A DNA stretch of 64,000 nucleotides from Crystallibacter permensis (GTDB taxonomy: Bacteria > Actinomycetota > Actinomycetes > Actinomycetales > Micrococcaceae). The notes beneath the pieces are model-generated. The model saw only the letters and a list, made by a program, of their open reading frames with translations. It was not told the DNA's origin and did not search any database. Both the position numbers and the translations under genes were made by a program. Location: positions 300,501-364,500 of the forward strand of contig NZ_JAODLR010000003.1 of NCBI RefSeq assembly GCF_025960875.1, written 5' to 3'. Numbering within the stretch: the stretch's first letter is position 1; each line of letters begins with the position of its first letter. This document shows, one piece after another, positions 9,198 to 17,293 of this stretch.

Positions 9198-10541
9198 ATG
9201 CCAGAAAGCCGCGCAAGAACTCACCGAACGCGTCCGCGGCGACGGGCTGGTTTGGGCGGCTCCGGCAGGGGGCGGTCCAGGTTGGTGCTGCCCCTGGCCG
9301 CAGCAGTCCTGCTTGCCAGCTGCAGTGCCGCGGGCACAGGGCAAGGCGATGGAACGCCAGCTGACACTGCATCTTCCGCCGCAGCTGCTCCGTCTGCTCC
9401 GGCCCGCCCGGTACAGGAGGGGAGCGACGGCGGCAGCCAGGTGCCGTCGTCGTCGTTCGCAACGTCGTCCGCAACGGCCGGGGCCGGACCGGAATGCGCC
9501 GTCGTCCGCTGCACCTCTGTGGTGATGACCGGGGATTTGCTGCTGCACGAAGCCCTCTGGGAGCAGGCGGCGGAGGATGCGGAGGAAACGGGCCAGGGAC
9601 CACTGGATTTTGGCCCGATCCTGTCGGCGCAGCAACCCTACGTGGACACCAGCGATCTTGCCCTCTGCCATGTGGAAACTCCGGTGGCCGAAGCGGGCGG
9701 CCCGTACGCGGCGTATCCGTCCTTCAACGCGCCCCCACAGATCCTGGATGCCATCGCGGAGCTCGGCTACGACGCCTGCACCACGGCCAGCAACCACACC
9801 ATCGACCGCGGCACCGCTGGGCTGGAACGGACGCTGGACGCGCTGGATGAAGCAGGGCTCGAACATACGGGGTCCTACCGCACCCGCGCCGAAGCCGAGG
9901 AGGTGCTGATCATGGATACGCCTGCCGCCCGGGTCGCAGTCATCGAGGCAACGTACGCGCTCAACGGGCTGGTGCCGGACCAGCCGTGGCAGGTGGACAT
10001 GCTGGACGCGGACGCCATGATCGCGAAGGCGAAGCAGGCCAGAGAGGAAGGCGCGGACATCGTCCTCGGCGCCGTCCACGCGGGGGATGAGTACACCAAC
10101 CACGCGAACGCACAGCAGCAGGACGTGGCGCACAAGCTGGCGGACAGCGGCGAGTTCTCGCTGATCTACGGGCACCACAGCCACTCGGTGCAGCCCATCG
10201 AGAAGTACAAGGACACCTGGATTGTCTACGGGCTGGGCAATGCCATCGCGGCCCATGCCACGCCGAATATCCTCAACACCGAGGGGCTCATGGTGCGCGC
10301 GCAGTTCAGTCAGAACGACGACGGCGGCCCCTGGGATGTTTCCCGGCTCGCCTGGCTGCCGGTTACCTTTGATGGCCCCGAGCACCGCTGGTGTCCGGTC
10401 GCGGCGGACGCCCTGGAAGAGGAGCCGGCGTGCGTTTCAGCGGAGGCCGATGCCGCCAGCCGGGAACGGACCAAGGACACCGTGGAGTCGATGGGCGCAG
10501 CGGAGGACGGCGCCCAGGAATGGCTGCTCAGCGGCAAGTAG
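9198..10541 (+). CDS. CapA-family (PGA_cap) metallophosphatase-like lipoprotein
   Basis: A 447-residue exported protein. The N-terminus is arginine-rich, then hydrophobic, and ends in the lipobox LLASC with the lipidated cysteine at 42. A Ser/Ala/Pro-rich linker leads into the CapA domain. Motifs of that metallophosphoesterase-like fold are visible: VVMTGDLLLHEAL, TASNHTIDRG, LGAVHAGDEYTNH and IYGHHSHSVQPIEKY. In bacilli CapA takes part in poly-gamma-glutamate capsule synthesis, but single CapA-like lipoproteins in actinobacteria have no settled role, and no capsule polymerase genes (capB/capC) are nearby. The gene converges on gatD-murT, which amidate peptidoglycan. The start ATG at 9198 is supported by the signal peptide and a leaderless -10. 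Confidence 0.85.
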   Translation: MPESRARTHRTRPRRRAGLGGSGRGRSRLVLPLAAAVLLASCSAAGTGQGDGTPADTASSAAAAPSAPARPVQEGSDGGSQVPSSSFATSSATAGAGPECAVVRCTSVVMTGDLLLHEALWEQAAEDAEETGQGPLDFGPILSAQQPYVDTSDLALCHVETPVAEAGGPYAAYPSFNAPPQILDAIAELGYDACTTASNHTIDRGTAGLERTLDALDEAGLEHTGSYRTRAEAEEVLIMDTPAARVAVIEATYALNGLVPDQPWQVDMLDADAMIAKAKQAREEGADIVLGAVHAGDEYTNHANAQQQDVAHKLADSGEFSLIYGHHSHSVQPIEKYKDTWIVYGLGNAIAAHATPNILNTEGLMVRAQFSQNDDGGPWDVSRLAWLPVTFDGPEHRWCPVAADALEEEPACVSAEADAASRERTKDTVESMGAAEDGAQEWLLSGK

Positions 10542-10580
10542 TGCCGGGCCGATGCCCAAACGGGTAGCGGTGCAGCGCGC

Positions 10581-11303
10581 TCAGCGCGGGCGCGCGGCGG
10601 CGTCTTGGCGGGCCTGCTCCTCGAACGGGATTTCCAGCGGCGCATCATCGAAGCTGCCATGGCGGCGCAGCGCGGCGTGCCGGACCAGGAAATCCGCCAC
10701 CGCAGGGTTCTTGGGCAGCAGTGAACCGTGCAGGTAGCTGGCAACCACGTTGCGGTAGCGTGCGCCCTCGGTGGAGTCCTGGCCGTTGTTGCCTTCCCCC
10801 TTGGTGACGGTGCCCAACGGTTGGGTCCCGCCCTTGAGGTAAGTCTGGCCGCTGTGGTTTTCATAACCAATGACCGTGCCGAACTCTTCGCTCTCCAGGA
10901 CGGTGTTGCCGATCAACCGCTTGGGCCCGCCGACGGTGTCTATATCGAGCAGTCCGATCCCCTTGATGACCTCGCCGGTGTGGGTCTTGAAGAAGTTTCC
11001 GAACAGCTGATACAGCCCGCAGATGGCGAGCATGGGCACACCGTCGTCCGCGAGTTCGCGCAACCGTCCGCCGAGCTGGAGCAGATCGGCCTGGATCTTG
11101 TTCTGGCCGGAATCCTGGCCGCCGCCGCCGACAATCAGATCCACCTGGTCCGGAAACGTGTCGCCCGGGTTGTATTCGTGCAGCCGGACATCGTAGCCGC
11201 GCAACTGCAGGCGCTTGCGCAGGACCAGGACATTTCCCCAGTCTCCGTAGATGTTCATGTCGCGCGGATACAACTGGAGCAGGTCAATCACGGGGGCATC
11301 CAT
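10581..11303 (-). CDS. gatD: Lipid II isoglutaminyl synthase, glutaminase subunit GatD
   Basis: A 240-residue class I glutamine amidotransferase of the CobB/CobQ type. The nucleophile is C95 in MLAICGLYQ and the catalytic histidine is H192 in SYLHGSLLP, while the usual third triad residue is not conserved in this group. GatD hydrolyses glutamine and passes ammonia to MurT, which amidates the D-glutamate of the lipid II stem peptide. Its ATG directly follows the murT stop (TAGATG) and GGAGGTGG lies within the end of murT, so the two subunits are translationally coupled. It converges on the CapA-like gene 39 bp away. Confidence 0.92.
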   Translation of the reverse strand: MDAPVIDLLQLYPRDMNIYGDWGNVLVLRKRLQLRGYDVRLHEYNPGDTFPDQVDLIVGGGGQDSGQNKIQADLLQLGGRLRELADDGVPMLAICGLYQLFGNFFKTHTGEVIKGIGLLDIDTVGGPKRLIGNTVLESEEFGTVIGYENHSGQTYLKGGTQPLGTVTKGEGNNGQDSTEGARYRNVVASYLHGSLLPKNPAVADFLVRHAALRRHGSFDDAPLEIPFEEQARQDAAARPR

Positions 11304-12578
11304 CTAGGAAACCACCTCCACTTCGGTCAGCTTCCCCAGCTCCCGGCGCAGCGCGAGCATGGCGGTGTAAGTGCAGTAAATACGTTTGGGTGCATCCGGT
11401 TCCAGTTCGATGAACCGGTGCAGCGACGCCGATAGGTCCGTGTCCACGTGCCGTACGGGGACGTCCTCGTAGAACAGCCGCAGTGCCATGTCGTTGGCAC
11501 GCACTCCGCTGACCTCCGCCACGCCGGCAGCGGCGAGCGAGTCGAAATCCACGTCCCACAGCCAGGACATGTCCCGGCCGTCCGCGTAATTGTCATTGAT
11601 CGCGATCATGGTGCTGAAGCCTGCCGGCGGGAACGAGCGCAGCGCCAGGCGGAATCCTGCCGGGTTCTTCACCAGCACCAGGTCCAGCGGTTTGCCGTTG
11701 ACGGTCAGGCTCTCGCCGCGGCCGAAGGCAGGAGTGACTGCCTCCAGCGAGTCCAGCAGGGCATCTTCATCCACGTCCGCGCCGACCACGGTTCGGGCCA
11801 GTGCCAAGGCGGCGGCGGCATTGTAGATGTTGTACACGCCGGTGAGTTTCAGCTCGGCGTCGATGGTGCGGCTGCCAACCGTAAAGGTAGCTGAAGCGCC
11901 TTCGCAGGCAGCGAGGACGACGTCGGCCGCCGGCAGGTCGGAGGCGTCGCCTGCGCCGCCCGAACGCATGTCATCGTCATTGGGGAACATGACACGCAGC
12001 TGCGGGGCCAAGCCAAAGTAGTGGACCCGCTCCGCAGTAACGGATTCGGCCAAGGTGGCAATGCGCGGATCTTCCCGGTTGAGCACCACAGCCTCGGTGG
12101 TGGCCGCAGCGATCTGCCGCAGGAAGCCTGCGGTCGTCTCGATCTCGCCGAACCTGTCCAGCTGGTCGCGCATGACATTGAGCAGCAGGCAGTAGCGCGG
12201 AGCGACGAGTTTGACGAAGTGCACCGCGTGGGCCTCATCGAGCTCCAGCACCGCAACGTCCGCGTCGAGTGTGCCGCCGATGGTGGTTTCGCCCAGCACG
12301 GCTGCCACCACGCCGCGGGTGAAATTGCTGCCGGTCCGGTTGGTGAAGACCTTCAACCCCTGGCCCTGCAGCAGTTCCACCACCATCTTGGTAGTGGTGG
12401 TCTTGCCGTTGGTACCGCTGATGACGACGACGCCCTGGGGCAGATTGCCCAGAGTGCGCGGCAGGAAGTTCGGATCGATCTTCTCCGCGACGAGGCCGGG
12501 GAGGGCGGAACCACCTCCGCGCAGTTTCGCCACCGTCTTAACGGCCTTTCCGGCAAGGGTCGCAAGGAGGTGTCGCAT
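11304..12578 (-). CDS. murT: Lipid II isoglutaminyl synthase, Mur-ligase subunit MurT
   Basis: A 424-residue Mur-ligase-like protein. The ATP loop is GTNGKTTTT at 55-63, the middle domain contains NVMRDQLDRFGE, and the C-terminal MurT (DUF1727) domain carries INDNYADGRDMSW with the conserved aspartate expected to activate the substrate. Together with GatD it converts the gamma-linked D-glutamate of lipid II to D-isoglutamine. The structurally studied MurT proteins have a four-cysteine zinc ribbon inserted in the middle domain; here that stretch (around RVMFPNDDDMRSGG) contains no CxxC pair. There is no Shine-Dalgarno sequence, and a -10 box eight bases before the ATG suggests a leaderless mRNA. 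Confidence 0.93.
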   Translation of the reverse strand: MRHLLATLAGKAVKTVAKLRGGGSALPGLVAEKIDPNFLPRTLGNLPQGVVVISGTNGKTTTTKMVVELLQGQGLKVFTNRTGSNFTRGVVAAVLGETTIGGTLDADVAVLELDEAHAVHFVKLVAPRYCLLLNVMRDQLDRFGEIETTAGFLRQIAAATTEAVVLNREDPRIATLAESVTAERVHYFGLAPQLRVMFPNDDDMRSGGAGDASDLPAADVVLAACEGASATFTVGSRTIDAELKLTGVYNIYNAAAALALARTVVGADVDEDALLDSLEAVTPAFGRGESLTVNGKPLDLVLVKNPAGFRLALRSFPPAGFSTMIAINDNYADGRDMSWLWDVDFDSLAAAGVAEVSGVRANDMALRLFYEDVPVRHVDTDLSASLHRFIELEPDAPKRIYCTYTAMLALRRELGKLTEVEVVS

Positions 12579-12586
12579 GAGTAGAA

Positions 12587-12592
12587 ACTATA
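12587..12592 (-). promoter_or_regulatory. -10 element for a probable leaderless murT-gatD mRNA
   Basis: On the minus strand TATAGT, five of six matches to the -10 consensus, ends eight bases before the murT ATG. There is no ribosome binding site in between and no good -35. This fits a leaderless transcript. Confidence 0.55.
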
Positions 12593-12724
12593 CAAGAGGC
12601 CTATGACCGTTCGGGGACGATTGTGCGCCAGCCCATTTAACGCTGGACCAAGAGTTGGCGTTACTGTTTTTGCAGCGGCCGCTCAAGTTCCGGCCCCTGA
12701 TGGAGAAACCCGAGGAATCAACCG

Positions 12725-13390
12725 TTGGTTAACATTGGTGTACTTGCCCTGCAGGGAGATGTCCGCGAACACATCGCGGCTCTGGAACACAGCGGCGCTT
12801 CCGCGGTCCCGGTCCGCCGCCCCGCCGAACTCGATGCGGTGGACGGCCTGGTGATCCCTGGCGGTGAATCCACGACCATTGACAAGCTCACCCGCATTTT
12901 CGAACTCGCCGTCCCGCTCCAGAAGCGGATTGCGGACGGTATGCCGGTGTACGGATCGTGCGCCGGAATGATCATGCTGGCCGATGAAATCGCCGATCCC
13001 TCCACTGATCTGAAGGGCAATCCCCAGCAAACCCTGGGCGGGCTCGATATTACGGTGCGCCGGAACGCCTTTGGCCGCCAGCGCGAGTCCTTCGAAACGG
13101 ATCTGCGCTTCAGTGGACTCGAATTCAGCGCCGCCGTGCCCGGCGCCGAGCCCGCGCCGGTCCATGCCGTGTTCATCCGCGCGCCCTGGGTGGAACGAGT
13201 GGGGGAAGGCGTAGAGATCCTGGCCCAGGTCGAGCCGCAAGAAGCCTCCCATACGGACACATTGCACGGGACGGCTAGAATTGTCGCAGTGCGTTCGCGG
13301 CATTTGCTGGCGACATCCTTTCACCCGGAGGTTACGGGGGAGCGCCGCATCCACGAACTTTTTATCCGAATCGTTAGAGGAGAAGCGTAA
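12725..13390 (+). CDS. pdxT: Pyridoxal 5'-phosphate synthase, glutaminase subunit PdxT
   Basis: A 221-residue class I glutaminase that releases ammonia for PdxS. The nucleophile is C79 in [10 protein letters not shown], with H200 and E202 in [10 protein letters not shown] completing the triad. The oxyanion and substrate loop IPGGESTT is intact. The start codon is TTG, chosen because GAGGAA lies seven bases upstream and the N-terminus [11 protein letters not shown] matches the family exactly. It is followed two bases later by yebC. The upstream 146-bp gap is shared with divergent murT, and I did not find a clear pdxT promoter in it. Confidence 0.95.
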   Translation: MVNIGVLALQGDVREHIAALEHSGASAVPVRRPAELDAVDGLVIPGGESTTIDKLTRIFELAVPLQKRIADGMPVYGSCAGMIMLADEIADPSTDLKGNPQQTLGGLDITVRRNAFGRQRESFETDLRFSGLEFSAAVPGAEPAPVHAVFIRAPWVERVGEGVEILAQVEPQEASHTDTLHGTARIVAVRSRHLLATSFHPEVTGERRIHELFIRIVRGEA

Positions 13391-13392
13391 GC

Positions 13393-14154
13393 ATGTCGGG
13401 ACACTCCAAATGGGCGACCACTAAGCATAAGAAAGCCATCATCGATGCCCGCCGTGCGAAGTCCTTCGCGAAGCTGATCAAGAATATTGAGGTTGCCGCC
13501 CGCGCTGGCGGAGCCGATATGGCCGGCAACCCTGGCTTGGAACTGGCCGTGCAGAAGGCCAAGAAGACCTCCGTGCCGAATGACAACATTGACCGTGCCA
13601 TCAAGCGTGGTGCAGGCCTGACCGGCGAAGTAATCGACTACACCGAAATTATCTATGAAGCGCGGGGTCCGCAAGGATCGGCAGTGCTCATTGAGTGCCT
13701 GACCGACAACAAGAACCGCGCCGCCTCGGAAGTGCGCCTGGCCATCACGCGCAACGGCGGCACTATCGCCGATCCGGGATCGGTGGCGTACATGTTCGCG
13801 CGCAAGGGTGTTGTCGCTCTGCCCAAGAACGATCTGTCCGAGGACGACGTCCTGATGGCGGTGCTGGACGCAGGGGCCGAAGAGGTCAAGGAATCCGGCG
13901 ACAACTTCGAAGTCCACTCCGATCCAACCGACCTGCGGGCCGTGGTCGCCGGGCTGGAGGAAGCCGGGATCGAATACGAGACCGACGAGGTCGAGTTTGT
14001 GCCGTCAATGGAGGTCGAACTGGAAGCAGACGCGGCGCGCAAATTCATGAAACTTGTGGATGCTCTCGAAGACCTCGACGACGTGCAGAACGTATATTCA
14101 AATGCCGACATCCCCGAAGAGGTCATGGCAACGCTGGAAGCCGAAGACGCGTAG
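13393..14154 (+). CDS. yebC: YebC/PmpR-family protein
   Basis: A 253-residue three-domain protein beginning [20 protein letters not shown], the hallmark of the family. The acidic C-terminus and full length are normal. Family members were first described as DNA-binding regulators and as neighbours of ruvC. More recent work on some members links them to ribosomes stalled at proline-rich stretches, so this one may act in translation or in regulation. The ribosome binding site AGAGGAG precedes the ATG. It sits between pdxT and ruvC, seven bases before the latter, in a probable pdxT-yebC-ruvC operon. Confidence 0.95.
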   Translation: MSGHSKWATTKHKKAIIDARRAKSFAKLIKNIEVAARAGGADMAGNPGLELAVQKAKKTSVPNDNIDRAIKRGAGLTGEVIDYTEIIYEARGPQGSAVLIECLTDNKNRAASEVRLAITRNGGTIADPGSVAYMFARKGVVALPKNDLSEDDVLMAVLDAGAEEVKESGDNFEVHSDPTDLRAVVAGLEEAGIEYETDEVEFVPSMEVELEADAARKFMKLVDALEDLDDVQNVYSNADIPEEVMATLEAEDA

Positions 14155-14161
14155 TGCTGCA

Positions 14162-14743
14162 GTGACGTTGCGGGTGCTGGGAGTAGACCCGGGTCTGACC
14201 AGATGCGGTTTCGGCGTGGTGGACATTGAGCCCAACCGACGGGCGACCCTGGTCGGTGTCACGGTGGTAGGCACCCGTGCCGATGTCGCGCTGGAGCAGA
14301 GGCTCCTCGCCATTTCCAATTCAATCGATGAGTGGCTCGATAGATACACGCCGGACGTGCTGGCCGTCGAGCGGGTATTCAGCCAGCTCAATGTCAGTAC
14401 CGTGATGGGCACGGCCCAGGCCTCCGGCGTCGTAATTGCTGCAGCTGCACGCCGCGGAATCACCGTCGCCTTGCACACCCCCACGGAGGTGAAGGCCGCG
14501 GTGACGGGTAATGGCCAGGCAGACAAGACCGCCGTGACCAAAATGGTCACGAGGATTCTGCGGCTGGACAGGCCGCCGACGCCTGCCGATGCCGCCGACG
14601 CCCTGGCCCTGGCCATCACCCATGCGTGGCGTGGAAGCACCGCGCCAGTGGCCGGATCGAGAGGCCAGCCCGGCTCCGGCCAGACTGCCGCCCAGCGACT
14701 GTGGGCAGAGGCTGAGGCAAAGGCGCGGCGCAAGATCCGCTGA
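14162..14743 (+). CDS. ruvC: Holliday junction endonuclease RuvC
   Basis: A 193-residue RNase H-fold nuclease that cuts four-way DNA junctions in recombination. The acidic catalytic residues are visible in [21 protein letters not shown] and the C-terminal [12 protein letters not shown]. The start is GTG at 14162, seven bases after the yebC stop, where translation begins [11 protein letters not shown]. The frame is open upstream inside yebC, but that part is not RuvC-like. The C-terminal tail is longer and more basic than in Escherichia coli. A 127-bp gap with a LexA-like box separates it from ruvA. Confidence 0.95.
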   Translation: MTLRVLGVDPGLTRCGFGVVDIEPNRRATLVGVTVVGTRADVALEQRLLAISNSIDEWLDRYTPDVLAVERVFSQLNVSTVMGTAQASGVVIAAAARRGITVALHTPTEVKAAVTGNGQADKTAVTKMVTRILRLDRPPTPADAADALALAITHAWRGSTAPVAGSRGQPGSGQTAAQRLWAEAEAKARRKIR

Positions 14744-14795
14744 TCACCATCAGGCGTGGCGGTGCTGCGTTCAGCGGCTCGGCGTCGTAGGCTGT

Positions 14796-14811
14796 TCGTA
14801 CGTATGTTCGG
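14796..14811. promoter_or_regulatory. Candidate LexA (SOS) box upstream of ruvA
   Basis: The 16 bases TCGTACGTATGTTCGG match the actinobacterial SOS-box pattern TCGAACRNRYGTTCGA at 14 positions, failing only at positions 4 and 16. A weak -10 (TAGGCT, 14788-14793) sits just upstream, so the box would lie around the transcription start of a ruvAB transcript. Confidence 0.55.
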
Positions 14812-14870
14812 AAGAACGGATGCCGGCAAGTGGCTCCGATTTCCGCCGGAAGCTGTTTTGGAGCGGGTAC

Positions 14871-15509
14871 ATGATTAGTTCGTTGCGCGGAATCGTCAGC
14901 CATGTGGGCCTGAATTCCGCCGTCGTTGATGTCAATGGTTTCGGGATGCTGGTCCAAGCCACCCCGCAGACCCTGGCAACCCTGCACATCGGCCGCGAGG
15001 CGGAACTGTCCACCACGATGATTGTTCGCGAAGATTCCATGACGCTGTACGGCTTCGAGGATGCCTCCCAGCGGGAAGTTTTCGAGACCCTCATTTCCGT
15101 GAGCGGTGTTGGTCCCCGGCTGGGACTGGCCGCTCTGTCCGTCCATGCTCCCGAGATCCTGCGGATTGCCGCTGCTGAAGGCGACACCAAGACATTCAGC
15201 AAGGTTCCCGGCATCGGTCCCAAGCTTGCCAGCCGGATGGTGCTTGAACTTGCCGGCAAACTTGTTCCCCTTGGCGAGGCTTCCGCTCCCATAGCGAACG
15301 CCTGGGAGGACCAGGTCCTTGAGGCGCTCAAGGGCCTCGGCTGGACCGAAAAGGACGCCGGTGCGGCCCTGGACAACACCGCCGCAGAGCATCCGGAAGC
15401 GGCGGCCGCGGGTGATGTGGCCAACATGCTCCGGCTGACGCTGCGTAGCCTGGGCCAGGACGGTGTCCGCAGCGGCAGTGCGCGGCGGACTGCCGCGGGG
15501 GCCAGGTAA
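14871..15509 (+). CDS. ruvA: Holliday junction branch migration protein RuvA
   Basis: A 212-residue protein with the three RuvA domains. An N-terminal OB-fold begins [12 protein letters not shown], a middle pair of helix-hairpin-helix motifs includes [13 protein letters not shown] and [13 protein letters not shown], and a C-terminal three-helix domain ([15 protein letters not shown]) contacts RuvB. RuvA tetramers bind the junction and load the RuvB motor. I chose the ATG at 14871 because GGAG precedes it and the encoded start matches the family; the frame is open 94 codons further upstream. The stop overlaps the ruvB start (TAATG). Confidence 0.95.
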   Translation: MISSLRGIVSHVGLNSAVVDVNGFGMLVQATPQTLATLHIGREAELSTTMIVREDSMTLYGFEDASQREVFETLISVSGVGPRLGLAALSVHAPEILRIAAAEGDTKTFSKVPGIGPKLASRMVLELAGKLVPLGEASAPIANAWEDQVLEALKGLGWTEKDAGAALDNTAAEHPEAAAAGDVANMLRLTLRSLGQDGVRSGSARRTAAGAR

Positions 15510-16591
15510 TGGCTTCCGACGCAGACCGCGACTCCCTGGTGTCGGCGGCGGGGGAAGCGGAGGAGCGGGCCATAGAATCCGCGCTGCGTCCGAAGAACCT
15601 CTCCGATTTTGTGGGCCAGGTCCGGGTCCGCCAACAGCTCTCCCTGGTGCTCGAGGCCTCCCGGATCCGGGAACGGACTGCCGACCACGTATTGCTCTCC
15701 GGCCCGCCCGGCCTGGGAAAAACCACCCTGGCCATGATTATTGCTGCTGAGATGAATGCGCCGCTGCGCATCAGCTCGGGACCGGCGATCCAGCATGCCG
15801 GCGACCTGGCTGCCATTCTGTCCTCGCTGGCAGAGGGCGAGATCTTGTTTCTGGACGAAATCCACCGTATGTCCCGTCCCGCCGAAGAAATGCTCTATAT
15901 GGCCATGGAGGATTTCCGCGTGGACATTATCGTCGGCAAGGGAGCGGGGGCGACGGCGATTCCGCTGGACCTGCCGCCGTTCACCTTGGTCGGCGCTACC
16001 ACCAGGGCGGGACTGCTGCCCGGACCGCTGCGCGACCGTTTTGGATTTACCGGGCACCTGGAGTTCTATTCAACCCAGGAGCTCGAACTGGTGCTTCGCC
16101 GTTCTGCAATGCTGCTGGATCTGAAGATCAATTCTGCCGGTTTCGCGGAAATTGCCGGTCGCTCCCGCGGGACGCCGCGTATTGCCAACAGGCTGTTGCG
16201 CCGCGTCCGGGACTGGGCACTGGTCCACGGCGTGGACGAAATCGATGTCCGGACAGCGGCCGCGGCACTGGACATGTACGAAGTTGATGCCCGCGGACTG
16301 GATCGTCTGGACCGCTCGGTTCTCAGCGCGTTGATCACCAAGTTCGGGGGCGGCCCTGTTGGGCTTTCTACGCTGGCGATCGCCGTGGGGGAGGAGACCG
16401 AGACCGTCGAAACGGTGGCGGAACCGTACCTGGTCCGTGAAGGGCTGCTGGGCCGGACTCCGAGAGGGCGCGTAGCCACTGCGGCCGCCTGGGCCCATCT
16501 GGGGATCGAGATGCCGGAATCGGCGGTGCGGACGGGTGCAGACCTGTTCACGGTACTCGCCGAAGACGAACCGGATTTCTCCGACAACTGA
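15509..16591 (+). CDS. ruvB: Holliday junction helicase motor RuvB
   Basis: A 360-residue AAA+ ATPase that drives branch migration. The Walker A motif is [11 protein letters not shown], Walker B is LFLDEIHRM, sensor 1 is [11 protein letters not shown] and the arginine-finger region is PLRDRFG. A winged-helix DNA-binding domain closes the protein ([12 protein letters not shown]). The ATG overlaps the ruvA stop, so the two are translationally coupled. A 144-bp gap with its own -10 follows before yajC. Confidence 0.97.
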   Translation: MASDADRDSLVSAAGEAEERAIESALRPKNLSDFVGQVRVRQQLSLVLEASRIRERTADHVLLSGPPGLGKTTLAMIIAAEMNAPLRISSGPAIQHAGDLAAILSSLAEGEILFLDEIHRMSRPAEEMLYMAMEDFRVDIIVGKGAGATAIPLDLPPFTLVGATTRAGLLPGPLRDRFGFTGHLEFYSTQELELVLRRSAMLLDLKINSAGFAEIAGRSRGTPRIANRLLRRVRDWALVHGVDEIDVRTAAAALDMYEVDARGLDRLDRSVLSALITKFGGGPVGLSTLAIAVGEETETVETVAEPYLVREGLLGRTPRGRVATAAAWAHLGIEMPESAVRTGADLFTVLAEDEPDFSDN

Positions 16592-16618
16592 GGATGCGCG
16601 CCGGTTTGCCACGACGCG

Positions 16619-16624
16619 TAGAAT
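16619..16624 (+). promoter_or_regulatory. Candidate -10 element for yajC-secD-secF
   Basis: TAGAAT matches the -10 consensus at five of six positions, 111 bases before the yajC start. No clear -35 is present. The resulting leader would be about 105 nt. Confidence 0.4.
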
Positions 16625-16735
16625 AGTGGAGATGCCGGGCACATCCTGGGGCCGTTCAGGCCGCAGTGATGCCGGCGCAGACCGCTGGGCCCGGCCACCT
16701 CGGGCTCAACCCAGAACAAGGAACGGAACAACTCT

Positions 16736-17185
16736 GTGTTCGAAAACGTCTTGACCGCCAGCAACGCGCAGCCGCAGGGCGGTGGCATCGACTTCATGAC
16801 CATCGCGTTGTTCGTGATTTTCGGCCTGCTCATCTTCATGATGTTCCGCAAGCAGAAGAAGGCCCAGGCCCAGATGCGGGAAAAGGCTGAAGCGCTGCAG
16901 GAAAAAATGCATCCGGGCGCCCAGGTGATGACCGCGTTCGGGCTGTACGGCACCGTTGTCTCCGTTGACCGGGACGAGAACAAGGTTGTCATCGAGCTGT
17001 CGCCGGGCAATACGGCCACCGTCCATACGCAGGCTGTCAACGAAGTAGTCGACACCGAAAGTCCTGCTGTACCGGACGATGCCTCGGCGTTGACGGGCGA
17101 GAGCAGCGGCAGCACTGCCGCTTCGGAGCCGGCAGAGGACCCGTTGAACCGTCTCAACGAAGAAAACAACAAAGACAACAAGTAG
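16736..17185 (+). CDS. yajC: Sec translocon accessory protein YajC
   Basis: A 149-residue single-pass membrane protein. A transmembrane helix (about residues 20-37, ending LLIFMMF) is followed by the basic KQKKAQ and the YajC domain with GAQVMTAFGLYGTVVSVD. The C-terminal tail after residue 110 is acidic, Ser/Glu/Asn-rich and probably disordered. YajC associates with SecDF and YidC at the Sec channel. The GTG start is supported by AAGGA eleven bases upstream. It is followed 108 bp later by secD. Confidence 0.93.
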   Translation: MFENVLTASNAQPQGGGIDFMTIALFVIFGLLIFMMFRKQKKAQAQMREKAEALQEKMHPGAQVMTAFGLYGTVVSVDRDENKVVIELSPGNTATVHTQAVNEVVDTESPAVPDDASALTGESSGSTAASEPAEDPLNRLNEENNKDNK

Positions 17186-17293
17186 GCCGATAACGGCTTT
17201 GTCGACGCGGCACTGGGTGGGGCAGGGCCCCGCCTGGTTGTCTCGATGGTGCACTAGCACCGCCGGCCAAAGCTGATGAGAGAAAGATCATCA

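Noticed and set aside
7444..9525. 693-codon plus-strand frame opposite the M3 peptidase
   Set aside because: It is the antisense shadow of a clear M3 peptidase and has no recognisable motif; long antisense frames are expected at this G+C content.
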